The notes below the pieces were generated by a model, which worked only from the letters and a program-made list of their open reading frames with translations, did not search any database and was not told the DNA's origin. From NCBI GenBank assembly GCA_019416265.1, contig DXXQ01000122.1, forward strand, positions 1 through 12,794: a stretch of 12,794 nt of DNA. The letters run 5' to 3'. The DNA is from Clostridiales bacterium. Its GTDB lineage: Bacteria > Bacillota > Clostridia > Lachnospirales > Lachnospiraceae. Positions within the stretch are counted from its first letter, which is position 1. Each line of letters opens with the position of its first letter. Position numbers and translations under genes: made by a program. Below, one piece after another: positions 1 through 7,093 of the stretch.

Positions 1-206
1 CTTTTCAGATAAACAGACTGGGAAAATTCTGTGTCAGTACAGCGCTCCACCTCCCCGACGGCGGAAACCTCCTCTTCTTCCTCAAGCCACTCTCTCAGAG
101 AGGCCGGAAGGGGATTTCCGCGTATCAGCGGAAGTCCCATCCAATCTCCCAGACAGAGAAGGGCTATCAGAAGCAGACACAGCATACATACAGGGCGTCT
201 TCCCAT
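1..206 (-). CDS. comEC: ComEC/Rec2 DNA-uptake channel, N-terminal fragment (3' end beyond window)
   Basis: Only the first 68 codons lie in the window; the gene continues past position 1. The start ATG at 206-204 follows a GGAGGAG ribosome site and lies 27 nt after the stop of the GerMN lipoprotein gene. The visible protein starts MGRRP, has a hydrophobic membrane segment at about residues 5-20, then an acidic stretch (EEEEE), then a V-x-G-E-V-E-R-C beta-type segment. This fits the start of the DUF4131 domain that precedes the competence domain in ComEC, the inner-membrane channel that passes single-stranded DNA into the cytoplasm. The assignment leans on context, because comEA is the first gene of the same operon. 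The metallo-beta-lactamase and competence domains would lie outside the window. Another membrane protein remains possible. Confidence 0.72.
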   Translation of the reverse strand, partial: MGRRPVCMLCLLLIALLCLGDWMGLPLIRGNPLPASLREWLEEEEEVSAVGEVERCTDTEFSQSVYLK

Positions 207-233
207 AACGCTCCTCCATTTCTGCTTCTTTTA

Positions 234-1175
234 TTATTTTTCTTCCTCATTTACAACAATGTCTTCTTTTTTTTCATAGAAACGGTACAGCGGCATTTTT
301 TCCCGGAAGGTTCCTTCCTTGTCGTCACCTACCGTAATCTGGACTTTGTCTGCCTCAATTCCGGAAAGAATAGAATTGACCACAGAATAAATCGGAATCT
401 TGTCTGCCACATCCAGCGCATAATCCGAAAAAACATTGTCCACAGTTATATAGCAAATCCGGTCTGCAATTGTTACATCCATAATTCCGGTATTTTCCGG
501 AATGGTCGGATAGTGGCCTTTTTCCATCGGCCCTTTCATAAGCTGCTCCAGAATCACTCTCTCCTTGGGGATCGACCTTCTGTATCGAACCGTCCTCTGT
601 TCCTCAACCAGGTTTTTTCCTGTTTTATCTGTGAAGTACAGGGTAAACGTGCCATAGCAATAAGCGTCCGGATCGCTTCCGTTCAGTTCCATAAACGAAG
701 TATTATTCATACTTCCCACAGCCTGATCCCGGGAATCCGTCAATGCCTCTCCGTTTACGGTAAACTGCACTGAGCTCACCCCTGAAATCTGAAGAAAGGT
801 TTTCACCACTCCTGCCCGGACCAGAATCTCCCTTGCCTTGCTCATCTTCGCATAATTGCCGTTGAAATCGATCACAAGGACTGTATCCGCAATATTATAG
901 GAGGTCATCTCCACTTCTTCAGGCAAAAGGTCGATCCTGGAACCATCTGCCGATTTGTTGTTCAGGCGCTGCATCAGATCCTTCAGCATAAAATCCGCAG
1001 TCTCCTGCTCAGGCTCGTATTTTTCTTTTTTCAGAGCTGTGGCATCCTTGTTCAGGTAATATATATAATACTTCTGTCCGGATTTTTCTTTCTCTTCTTT
1101 CACCTCAACGCTGCATCCCGCCAGAAAAGAACAGACCAGCAGTATGGAAAGAATTTTAGTAACTATTTTTTTCAC
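234..1175 (-). CDS. Lipoprotein with two GerMN domains
   Basis: A 313-residue exported lipoprotein. The start is GTG at 1175-1173, preceded by AGGAGGT at good spacing and 10 nt after the kinase stop. A longer in-frame ORF reaches 1361 but would overlap the kinase by about 175 nt and lacks a signal peptide at its start. Residues 2-20 form a signal peptide ending in the lipobox L-A-G-C (Cys21), so the mature protein should be lipid-anchored outside the membrane. Two GerMN-like domains follow, at about 36-145 and 176-285. The second has the standard pattern: a YFTD start, an R-x-I-P-K-E-R helix with EQLMKGP, then IADRICYITVDNVF. GerMN domains occur in the sporulation/germination protein GerM and in actinobacterial LpqB. 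Its place directly after a sensor kinase suggests that it modulates or senses for that kinase (inference). It may instead act in cell-wall or sporulation work. Confidence 0.85.
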   Translation of the reverse strand: MKKIVTKILSILLVCSFLAGCSVEVKEEKEKSGQKYYIYYLNKDATALKKEKYEPEQETADFMLKDLMQRLNNKSADGSRIDLLPEEVEMTSYNIADTVLVIDFNGNYAKMSKAREILVRAGVVKTFLQISGVSSVQFTVNGEALTDSRDQAVGSMNNTSFMELNGSDPDAYCYGTFTLYFTDKTGKNLVEEQRTVRYRRSIPKERVILEQLMKGPMEKGHYPTIPENTGIMDVTIADRICYITVDNVFSDYALDVADKIPIYSVVNSILSGIEADKVQITVGDDKEGTFREKMPLYRFYEKKEDIVVNEEEK

Positions 1176-1185
1176 AGGGCACCTC

Positions 1186-2607
1186 CTACGGAATATATGA
1201 CAGAGGAATCCGGACAGAAAATGTGGTTCCCTCCCCTTCCTTGCTGAAAACCTTGATCGCTCCGTGATGCATAACAATGGAGCTTCTGGTAATTGCAAGG
1301 CCGAGTCCTGTTCCGCCGATTTCCTTGGAGTGGGACTTATCCACACGATAAAATCTCTCAAAGATCTTATCCACAGAATCCTGCGGGATTCCCATACCGG
1401 AATCGGCCACTGTCACATAAAAATATTTGTGATCCGCATCCAGGGAAACTCGCACCCATCCTTCGTCTACATTGTATTTGATACCGTTCTCCACCAGATT
1501 GCTGATGGCAAGGGTAAATTTCACCTCGTCCACATCCGCCTCCACAGGACGGAAGCTGTCCAGGATCAGGTCTATGCTCCTCTTATCCGCAATCGGACGA
1601 AGCCGCTTAAGGATGTCCTCCAGAAGCTTGTTGATATCCATGTGGGCAATATTGAGATCAGCGGCTTTTTTGTCCATTTTTACAAGGGAAAGAAGGTCTG
1701 TGATGATCTTGTTTTCCCTGTCGATCTCCGCTGTGATATCGCTCATAAATTCCTGGTAAAGCTCTTCCGGCACGCCTGTCTGGCCTACAAGGGAGTCGGC
1801 AAGCACCTTCATGGAGGTCATGGGAGTCTTTAACTCATGGGACACATTGGAAACAAATTCCTGGCGGGATTCATCCAGGATCTTCATCCGGGCCACCATC
1901 TTGTTAAACGCCTCTGTGATAAGCTCTGTTTCCGTATAGTCCGGAACAGAGATCTCCTCATTCTGAAAACCGTCTGTAAGGTCTTCTATTGCCTTTGTAA
2001 CTCTTGCCAGAGGTTTCACAAGAACAGTGGACAAAACGTAGGCCAGAAGAATGGACAGCGTCACGATAATTCCAATGATCATAATACTCTTCTGTTTCAG
2101 TTCGTCCACATTGGACGCAGTTTCCTTCATGGATGCAGTGACAAGCATCACTCCCTGAAGCTGCTGTACATCCGGACTCCTCACGGGAACAGCTATGGAA
2201 AGACAGCCTGTGTCCTCATCGTACTCCGATGCCTCCTCCCCCCGGAATGCCTTGATCGCAAGGGGGCTCAGCAGTGTATTTCCAACCTCTGCATTGTACG
2301 TATCTCTGACGATCTTAAAGTCCCTGTCTGCCAGAATGATCCGGCCATCGTAGATATTACAGAACAACTCCAGCTTGCTGTTCACCACCTGCGAGCTGGA
2401 GTCATTTAAATAATTCTCTTTTATTAACAGGCTGCACAAAATATCACTCTGCGCTCTCAGACTCTCTGTTCTGACGGCAACTGCCCGGTCCGCATAATTG
2501 CTGATCACAATTCCGGTCACAATGATACTTGGTACGATTCCCAGAATAATCAGGATAATCAGGATACGAAAACGAAGGCTTTTAAAAAAATTGCCTTTTC
2601 TCTTCAT
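1186..2607 (-). CDS. Membrane sensor histidine kinase (WalK/PhoR/MtrB-like)
   Basis: A 473-residue two-component sensor that should phosphorylate the response regulator encoded just upstream. Order of parts: transmembrane helix 13-36, extracytoplasmic sensor region of about 135 residues (37-172), second transmembrane helix 173-198, HAMP linker from about 199, then a HisKA dimerisation domain with the phospho-acceptor His257 in SNVSHELKTPM. The HATPase domain shows the N box around Asn370-Asn374, the G1 box DSGMGI at 402-407, the F box FERFYR at 416-421 and the G2 box GTGLGLAI at 432-439. All key residues are present, so it should be active. There is no PAS domain between HAMP and HisKA, unlike typical Bacillus WalK. 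The ATG lies 3 nt after the regulator's stop with only a weak ribosome site, which suggests translational coupling. The signal it senses is unknown. Confidence 0.95.
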   Translation of the reverse strand: MKRKGNFFKSLRFRILIILIILGIVPSIIVTGIVISNYADRAVAVRTESLRAQSDILCSLLIKENYLNDSSSQVVNSKLELFCNIYDGRIILADRDFKIVRDTYNAEVGNTLLSPLAIKAFRGEEASEYDEDTGCLSIAVPVRSPDVQQLQGVMLVTASMKETASNVDELKQKSIMIIGIIVTLSILLAYVLSTVLVKPLARVTKAIEDLTDGFQNEEISVPDYTETELITEAFNKMVARMKILDESRQEFVSNVSHELKTPMTSMKVLADSLVGQTGVPEELYQEFMSDITAEIDRENKIITDLLSLVKMDKKAADLNIAHMDINKLLEDILKRLRPIADKRSIDLILDSFRPVEADVDEVKFTLAISNLVENGIKYNVDEGWVRVSLDADHKYFYVTVADSGMGIPQDSVDKIFERFYRVDKSHSKEIGGTGLGLAITRSSIVMHHGAIKVFSKEGEGTTFSVRIPLSYIP

Positions 2608-2610
2608 CTC

Positions 2611-3300
2611 TTATGCCTGAAAATAATATCCTACGCCCCATTTGGTATGGACAAATTTCGGCTCACTGGGATTTGCCTCAATTTTTTCACGAAGCCGGCG
2701 AATATGTACATCCACGGTACGTACGTCTCCCGGATACTCATATCCCCAGACAATGTTCAGCAGGTTTTCACGGCTGTAGACCTTATTCGGATTAAACACC
2801 AGAAGCTCCAGAACATCAAATTCTTTTGCAGTCAGATTAATCTCTTTTCCGGAAATGAAGACGCGGCGTCCCTCGCAGTCCATACGCAGCTCTCCTACCT
2901 CGATGGTTTTTGCCTTTTCCTTCTCCTCGTGGTCGCTTCCTGCGCGGCGCATGATCGCCTTGATGCGGGCCTTCACCTCAAGAATGTTAAACGGTTTTGT
3001 AATATAGTCATCTGCGCCGTACTCCAGCCCCAGAATCTTGTCCATATCCTCTCCCTTTGCTGTCAGCATCACAATGGGAACATTGGAAAATTCACGGATC
3101 TGCTGGCAAACCTCCAGCCCGTCCATCTTCGGGAGCATTAAATCCAGAAGGATAATGTCGTATTTTTTTTCTTTCGCCTTTTCCACGGCTTCCTCACCAT
3201 CGTAGGCGCAGTCAACCTCCATCCCTTCCTGCTCCAGGCTGAAACGGATTCCTTTCACAATCAGCTTCTCGTCGTCTACTACCAATACTTTCCTGCTCAT
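2611..3300 (-). CDS. OmpR-family response regulator (WalR/MtrA-like)
   Basis: A 229-residue transcription factor that pairs with the downstream kinase. The receiver domain (about 3-118) has the acidic pair Asp9/Asp10, the phosphorylation site Asp53 in LLDLMLPKMDG, the switch Thr80 and the conserved Lys102 in the TKPF motif. A charged linker (EEKEKAK) leads to a winged-helix DNA-binding domain (about 130-227) with LTAKEFDVLELL and the recognition region DVRTVDVHIRRLREKIE, ending KWGVGYYF. The ATG at 3300 has an AAGGAG site and starts 10 nt after the comEA stop, so it is co-transcribed with comEA. The sequence resembles the WalR/PhoP/MtrA branch, but the exact orthologue cannot be settled by eye. 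Likely targets include its own operon or cell-envelope genes (inference). Confidence 0.96.
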   Translation of the reverse strand: MSRKVLVVDDEKLIVKGIRFSLEQEGMEVDCAYDGEEAVEKAKEKKYDIILLDLMLPKMDGLEVCQQIREFSNVPIVMLTAKGEDMDKILGLEYGADDYITKPFNILEVKARIKAIMRRAGSDHEEKEKAKTIEVGELRMDCEGRRVFISGKEINLTAKEFDVLELLVFNPNKVYSRENLLNIVWGYEYPGDVRTVDVHIRRLREKIEANPSEPKFVHTKWGVGYYFQA

Positions 3301-3310
3301 TCAAATCTCC

Positions 3311-4060
3311 TTATCCAACTATAATCTCGTCTTTTATCTTCGCAAAAGTCCCGTCCTTAATGCCCTCCACCTTCATGATATCCTCAATGGCGGCAAAAGG
3401 TCCGTTGGCTTCTCTGTAAGCAATAATCGCCTTCGCCCTTGCAGCTCCGATTCCCGTCAGGGTCGTAAGCTCCTCCTCTCCGGCAAGATTTATGTTTACC
3501 CTTCCGTCTCCGGGACTTGTATTACCTGTTGTCACTGCTCCTTCTCCCTGTAAAAGCCCGGGGAGCCCGTTATCGTCCGCTTCTTCCTTTGTCGGGACAT
3601 AAATCCTCTGTCCGTCCCTCAGGATTTCCGCCCGGTTAATATATCCCTGGGCAGCCTCCGGAAGATATCCTCCCGCAGCCTCAATTGCCTGAAATACCCG
3701 GCTTCCCTCTTCCAGGCGGAAAACTCCCGGTTTCCCTACAGCGCCGCAGACGTCCACATAAATCTCTGCAGGCTTCTCCTGCGCCTCTTCCCTGTCTGAG
3801 GAATCTGCTTCGGATCTCCCTGACCTTTTGCCTCCGGAGTCTCCTGTCTCTCCGGATTGTGAGTCTTTCTTTTCGGAATTCCCTGACGCCTCTGTTCCGG
3901 ATTCCGGATTTTCGTCCGGCACAGGGGTTTCTGTCTCCCGGATTTCCGCAAGGAACTCAGACTCTCTGTCTGTGCATCCCGCCAAAATCATTCCAAAGAC
4001 CAGAACCATAACGATATAGCAGTGTATTACTGTTTTTTTACTTCTTTTTGATAATTTCAT
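3311..4060 (-). CDS. comEA: ComEA-type DNA-binding competence protein, predicted lipoprotein
   Basis: A 249-residue surface DNA-binding protein. The start chosen is ATG at 4060-4058. A longer frame opens at 4114 but would begin only about 7 nt after the predicted transcription start, with no ribosome site. The chosen start has AGGAGG about 16 nt upstream, longer than usual. Residues 10-28 are a signal peptide with lipobox L-A-G-C (Cys29). A Ser/Gly/Glu-rich flexible linker covers about 40-98. An SLBB-type domain follows (about 100-157, starting IYVDVCGAVGKPGVF). The C-terminal helix-hairpin-helix pair spans about 187-249, with VNINLA, LTGIGAARAKAIIAYR and VEGIKDGTFAKIKDEI. ComEA binds incoming double-stranded DNA and hands it to ComEC, whose gene ends this operon. 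Anchoring by a lipid instead of a transmembrane helix is the unusual point. Confidence 0.92.
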   Translation of the reverse strand: MKLSKRSKKTVIHCYIVMVLVFGMILAGCTDRESEFLAEIRETETPVPDENPESGTEASGNSEKKDSQSGETGDSGGKRSGRSEADSSDREEAQEKPAEIYVDVCGAVGKPGVFRLEEGSRVFQAIEAAGGYLPEAAQGYINRAEILRDGQRIYVPTKEEADDNGLPGLLQGEGAVTTGNTSPGDGRVNINLAGEEELTTLTGIGAARAKAIIAYREANGPFAAIEDIMKVEGIKDGTFAKIKDEIIVG

Positions 4061-4127
4061 GAATTTTGGTTCACTTCCTCCTCCGCTTTTCACAGCAAGC
4101 GCTCCAAAACCCATAATGCCATATTCT

Positions 4128-4156
4128 ATTTTAACGAAATATTACAAGTTTTACAA
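4128..4156 (-). promoter_or_regulatory. Sigma-A-type promoter of the comEA operon
   Basis: On the minus strand, TTGTAA (4156-4151) and TAAAAT (4133-4128) are separated by exactly 17 nt. Transcription would start near 4121, giving a leader of about 60 nt before the comEA ATG at 4060. It sits just downstream of the DMT transporter stop. The -35 hexamer is part of a direct repeat, CTTGTAA twice at a 9-nt period. No clear terminator is visible between the transporter and this promoter, so some read-through is possible. Confidence 0.6.
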
Positions 4157-4199
4157 GGGGTTTCGTATCTTATTTTTAATACTTACTGTCTGAGGATGT

Positions 4200-4634
4200 T
4201 TATTTTTCCCACTTGAAAATAATAATTCCCACGATAGAAATCACCATTCCCAGAATCTTGCGCCACTCAAAGGGCTGTTTTTCCACGCCGAACATTCCGA
4301 AAAGCTCGATTACATAAGCGATGGCAAGCTGGGATACCACAATGAGCATGGCTGCCTTTGCCGGCCCCAGAGAGCTCATACTTTTGATAACTGTCGCTGT
4401 GATAAACGCGCCGATCACTCCCCCCAGCAGCGTATATTTATGATCGATCTGCCACAGCCCTCCGATCTGCTCTCTCCCTGTAAACAGCCACCCAAGGAGA
4501 CAGACTGCAAAAGCGGATATCTGCACCCATCCCGCAGACACCCACAGACTGGTCTGTTTTGTCACTTCCGTGTTAAAAACTCCCTGAATGCTCATCAGCG
4601 CCCCCGAAAGCAGCGCGATCAAAATTCCCCACAT
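4200..4634 (-). CDS. Half-size DMT-family transporter (YdcZ/DUF606-type)
   Basis: A 144-residue, very hydrophobic protein with about five membrane helices (roughly 1-22, 31-53, 67-88, 92-113, 124-142). The pattern matches the DUF606/YdcZ group of the drug/metabolite transporter superfamily: a Gly/Ser-rich first helix with ALLSGALMSIQGVFN, a W-x-x-A-G-W second helix start, the SLGPAKAAMLIVVSQL segment and a final GMVISIVGIIIF helix. It ends in a short basic tail. Proteins of this size work as homo- or hetero-dimers. The substrate is unknown. The ATG at 4634 has an AGGAGG site 7 nt upstream. It lies between a terminator upstream and the comEA promoter downstream, so it is probably a single-gene unit. 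No convincing promoter of its own is seen. Confidence 0.88.
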   Translation of the reverse strand: MWGILIALLSGALMSIQGVFNTEVTKQTSLWVSAGWVQISAFAVCLLGWLFTGREQIGGLWQIDHKYTLLGGVIGAFITATVIKSMSSLGPAKAAMLIVVSQLAIAYVIELFGMFGVEKQPFEWRKILGMVISIVGIIIFKWEK

Positions 4635-4817
4635 AGTTTTCCTCCTGTCTGCTCAAACATACTCGGTCTTTTTTCAAAGCAGAGAGAACCGCCGCCTTTC
4701 TCAGGTATCTCCGCTTCTTCTGCTTTACAGAAAAGAGGCGCCGCTTATGCAGCACCTCTCCTTTGTTTATTCCCAGTTTATACAGATTCAGGAAGCTTTA
4801 TTCACTTTTTACATAAT
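4635..4817 (-). other. Intergenic region between ABC permease gene and DMT transporter gene
   Basis: This 183-nt gap holds a terminator hairpin (4731-4758), the ribosome site of the DMT gene near 4641-4646 and no convincing gene. A weak -10-like TATAAA lies on the minus strand about 60 nt before the DMT-proximal side of the hairpin, but without a good -35. Smaller inverted repeats exist, such as TTCTG/CAGAA arms at about 4717-4731, and GAGAA/TTCTC arms just downstream of it. The promoter of the DMT gene is not obvious by eye. Confidence 0.4.
4731..4758 (-). terminator. Rho-independent terminator after the ABC transporter operon
   Basis: Read on the minus strand, GAGGTGCTGC and GCGGCGCCTC pair as a 10-bp stem with two G-U wobbles around an ATAA loop, followed directly by TTTT (4734-4731). 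It lies about 60 nt past the permease stop at 4818, as expected for the end of that operon. The U tract is short, so termination may be partial. If the DMT gene is transcribed from further upstream, the hairpin would sit in its leader. Confidence 0.65.
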
Positions 4818-6074
4818 TTATTTTTCCCGGATGCTCCTAAGCGCCCTTGTGATCTTAATGGGATTTCCGTAATTCAGAGTTCCGAACCGGAATATTTTTG
4901 CGGACAAAATTCCTGTGAGCACGCAGGCTCCCGCAAGAAGGATCAGGGAAAGGACAACCTCCCAGACCGTTACGCTTCCCATGGAAATACGGATAAACAT
5001 GGCATTTCCGGAGGTAAACGGAATAAAGGAAGCAACCTTGATCAGCATACTGTCACTGACATTCAGACCAACCATGGCAACCAGGAAGGATGCCACATAA
5101 ATAAGAGTTACCGGAGTGGAACTCTTGCTGATATCCTCCGTTTTCGATACAAGCGCACCAAGCATTCCAAAGATAAAGGCATACAGAAGATAACTCAGGA
5201 TTCCAAAAACAGCAAAGGATACGAGAACTTTTGACGGAATATCAAAAAGCATATCCAGGATTCCGCCCCAGGCGTCGCCCACTGCCATATAGGACACAAA
5301 ACCGCTTCCGAGGATCAGAACCGCCTGGATAATTCCTGCCAGCGCTCCGGCCAGAACCTTTCCAAAGATCAGGCTGTTGGAATTCACACTTGTCACAAGA
5401 ATCTCAATGGCACGGTTGCTTTTTTCTGTAGTGACCGATACTGCGATCATCTGTCCGTAGAACAGGATGAGGAAGTATACAACAAATACCAGAACATAGG
5501 TATACCAGTAATTTTTCACACTGTTTTTCCCAAGAATTTCAGGTGTAATATCCACAAAAATATTCTCAGACTGCACGATTTCTTCCTGGGTCAATCCCTT
5601 TTCTTTAAGGTATTCTTCTTTCTCATATGCAATAATACTCTGGCGGAACTGTTCCATAATATGGTTGTCTCCCATGCCAAGATTATTGACAACGTAAGTC
5701 GCTTCTCCGGTATCCGTAAGAATAAATCCTGCCTCGATTTCTTCTTTTTCTACCGCCTTCTTCATGGCGTTCTCATCTTCAAACTCCACCCATTCTGCCG
5801 GAAACAGGGTCAGATTGTCTTTCATTTTTTGAGGAGCAAGCAGTCCATATTTGTCCCCCTCTTCTTCTGTCTCACCGGCAGCTACCGCCTCTGTGCCGTC
5901 TCCCTGTGCAGCGTTTTTCCCGCCGTTTAGATCGTCAAGAAGCCCGGGGATCAGCGTAGGAATGATAATAATACCGGCAATGACCAGAGCTATGAGAACA
6001 GTGGTTACAAGAAAGCTTTTATTTTTAAAATAATTGTTTAATTCGAATTTCAATACTGTCAAAAACTGCTTCAT
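4818..6074 (-). CDS. ABC-2-type permease (NatB/YhaP-like)
   Basis: A 418-residue membrane subunit of an ABC exporter. Helix 1 (about 21-43) is followed by a large extracytoplasmic region of about 145 residues with an acidic, Gly/Ala-rich low-complexity stretch at 49-73. A block of about five further helices follows between 190 and 395. The motif TTEKSNRAIEILVTSV (215-230) after the second helix is typical of NatB-type ABC-2 permeases. The C-terminus is short and basic. Its ATG overlaps the ATPase stop by 4 nt (ATGA type), so the two subunits are translationally coupled and surely partners. NatAB systems export sodium or confer resistance to antimicrobial compounds in some bacteria. The substrate here cannot be read from sequence. 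The gene ends just before a terminator hairpin. Confidence 0.92.
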   Translation of the reverse strand: MKQFLTVLKFELNNYFKNKSFLVTTVLIALVIAGIIIIPTLIPGLLDDLNGGKNAAQGDGTEAVAAGETEEEGDKYGLLAPQKMKDNLTLFPAEWVEFEDENAMKKAVEKEEIEAGFILTDTGEATYVVNNLGMGDNHIMEQFRQSIIAYEKEEYLKEKGLTQEEIVQSENIFVDITPEILGKNSVKNYWYTYVLVFVVYFLILFYGQMIAVSVTTEKSNRAIEILVTSVNSNSLIFGKVLAGALAGIIQAVLILGSGFVSYMAVGDAWGGILDMLFDIPSKVLVSFAVFGILSYLLYAFIFGMLGALVSKTEDISKSSTPVTLIYVASFLVAMVGLNVSDSMLIKVASFIPFTSGNAMFIRISMGSVTVWEVVLSLILLAGACVLTGILSAKIFRFGTLNYGNPIKITRALRSIREK

Positions 6075-6988
6075 GTCTCGTCACCTGCTTTCTCTACAAA
6101 TATATCATTCAGGGATGGTTCATACATACCGAAAAATTCCAGATCCACATCCTGAGCCAACAGTCTCTCCAGAATTTTATTTTTATTTTCCGGACTTTTC
6201 TTTCGGATTATGACACTGTCTTTTCGGATTTTTTCTACCTCAAGCAAATCTGCAAACATATCCTGAAGCCGTCTTCCAAGCTCCCGGGGCGTCTCTTCCA
6301 GGCTCGCAAGAACCAGTCTGTCTTTACCGAATTCCCGTTTGATCTCCTTTAAGTCACCGGAAAGCACAACCTCTCCATGATTCAGGATCGCAATTTTTTC
6401 ACAAAATTCTTCCACATAGCTCATTTGGTGGCTGGAAAAGATTACAAGCTTCCCTTCCTGGATCTGTTCGCGGATCACATCCTTCAGTATCTGGGAGTTT
6501 ACGGGATCAAGGCCTGAAAAAGGCTCGTCAAGGATGATCATATCCGGATTGCAGATCAGGGTCTGGGCAAGCTGTACTTTCTGCTGATTTCCCTTGGAAA
6601 GAGTCTCTAATTTGCGGTTTTCGTATTCTGAAACGCCCATTCTCTCTATCCATTTTTTCATATTTTCTTTTGCTTTCTTAGGGCTTAATCCGCGGAGCAT
6701 TCCAAGGTAGACCAACTGCTCACTGACTGTTTTTTTAGGGTAGAGTCCCCGCTCTTCCGGGAGATAGCCGATCTGATGTTTCCTTGGATCAAAGGGCTTT
6801 CCGTCAAGAAGTACAGATCCTCCATTTCCTTTAAATACATCCATAAGAATACGGATCGTGGTTGTTTTTCCCGCCCCGTTTCTTCCCAGAAGGCCCAGGG
6901 CAGTTCCGCTTTCCACTGTAAAGGAAATCCCGTGAAGCACTTCTGTATCACCGAAAGATTTTGTCAAATTTCTGATTTCCAGTTTCAT
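6071..6988 (-). CDS. ABC transporter ATP-binding protein (NatA/YhaQ-like)
   Basis: A 305-residue ATPase that powers the permease encoded next. Walker A is GRNGAGKT (35-42), the Q-loop region is YLPEERGLYP (75-84), the signature is LSKGNQQKVQ (130-139), Walker B is MIILDEPFSGLDP (150-162) and the switch His is 187 in FSSHQM. The signature departs from LSGGQ, and a Glu occupies the usual Q-loop Gln area; both are common in this NatA-like branch. The C-terminal 90 residues form the extra domain of these exporters (MYEPSLNDIFVE). The ATG at 6988 has a good AGGAGG site. A 105-nt gap separates it from the DUF3169 gene, with no terminator and no clear promoter, so it probably belongs to the same transcript. 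Confidence 0.96.
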   Translation of the reverse strand: MKLEIRNLTKSFGDTEVLHGISFTVESGTALGLLGRNGAGKTTTIRILMDVFKGNGGSVLLDGKPFDPRKHQIGYLPEERGLYPKKTVSEQLVYLGMLRGLSPKKAKENMKKWIERMGVSEYENRKLETLSKGNQQKVQLAQTLICNPDMIILDEPFSGLDPVNSQILKDVIREQIQEGKLVIFSSHQMSYVEEFCEKIAILNHGEVVLSGDLKEIKREFGKDRLVLASLEETPRELGRRLQDMFADLLEVEKIRKDSVIIRKKSPENKNKILERLLAQDVDLEFFGMYEPSLNDIFVEKAGDET

Positions 6989-7093
6989 ATGTTCCTCCTT
7001 CCATGCTGTTTCAAGAGCAATCTGTCAATCCATTCAAACATATTTTTTCATCACAGAAAACACCTTCAAAACCAATATTGCCTCATATACTTT

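Noticed and set aside
1176..1361. 62-codon upstream extension of the GerMN lipoprotein
   Set aside because: It would overlap the kinase gene heavily and place the signal peptide in the middle of the protein. The GTG at 1175 has a strong ribosome site and starts exactly at the signal peptide.
4573..4755. Minus-strand 60-codon basic frame overlapping the DMT gene start
   Set aside because: It starts with GTG inside the terminator stem, overlaps the DMT gene in another frame and has no recognisable features.
4440..5234. Plus-strand 264-codon frame across the DMT gene, the gap and the permease
   Set aside because: It is antisense to two supported membrane-protein genes and crosses their boundary, with no family resemblance.
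6989..7093. Possible separate promoter for the ABC ATPase (TTGACA on the minus strand near 7029-7024)
   Set aside because: No -10-like hexamer occurs at 16-18 nt; the sequence there is CATGGA-like. An imperfect GTTTGAA/TTGAAAC inverted repeat nearby is too weak to call.
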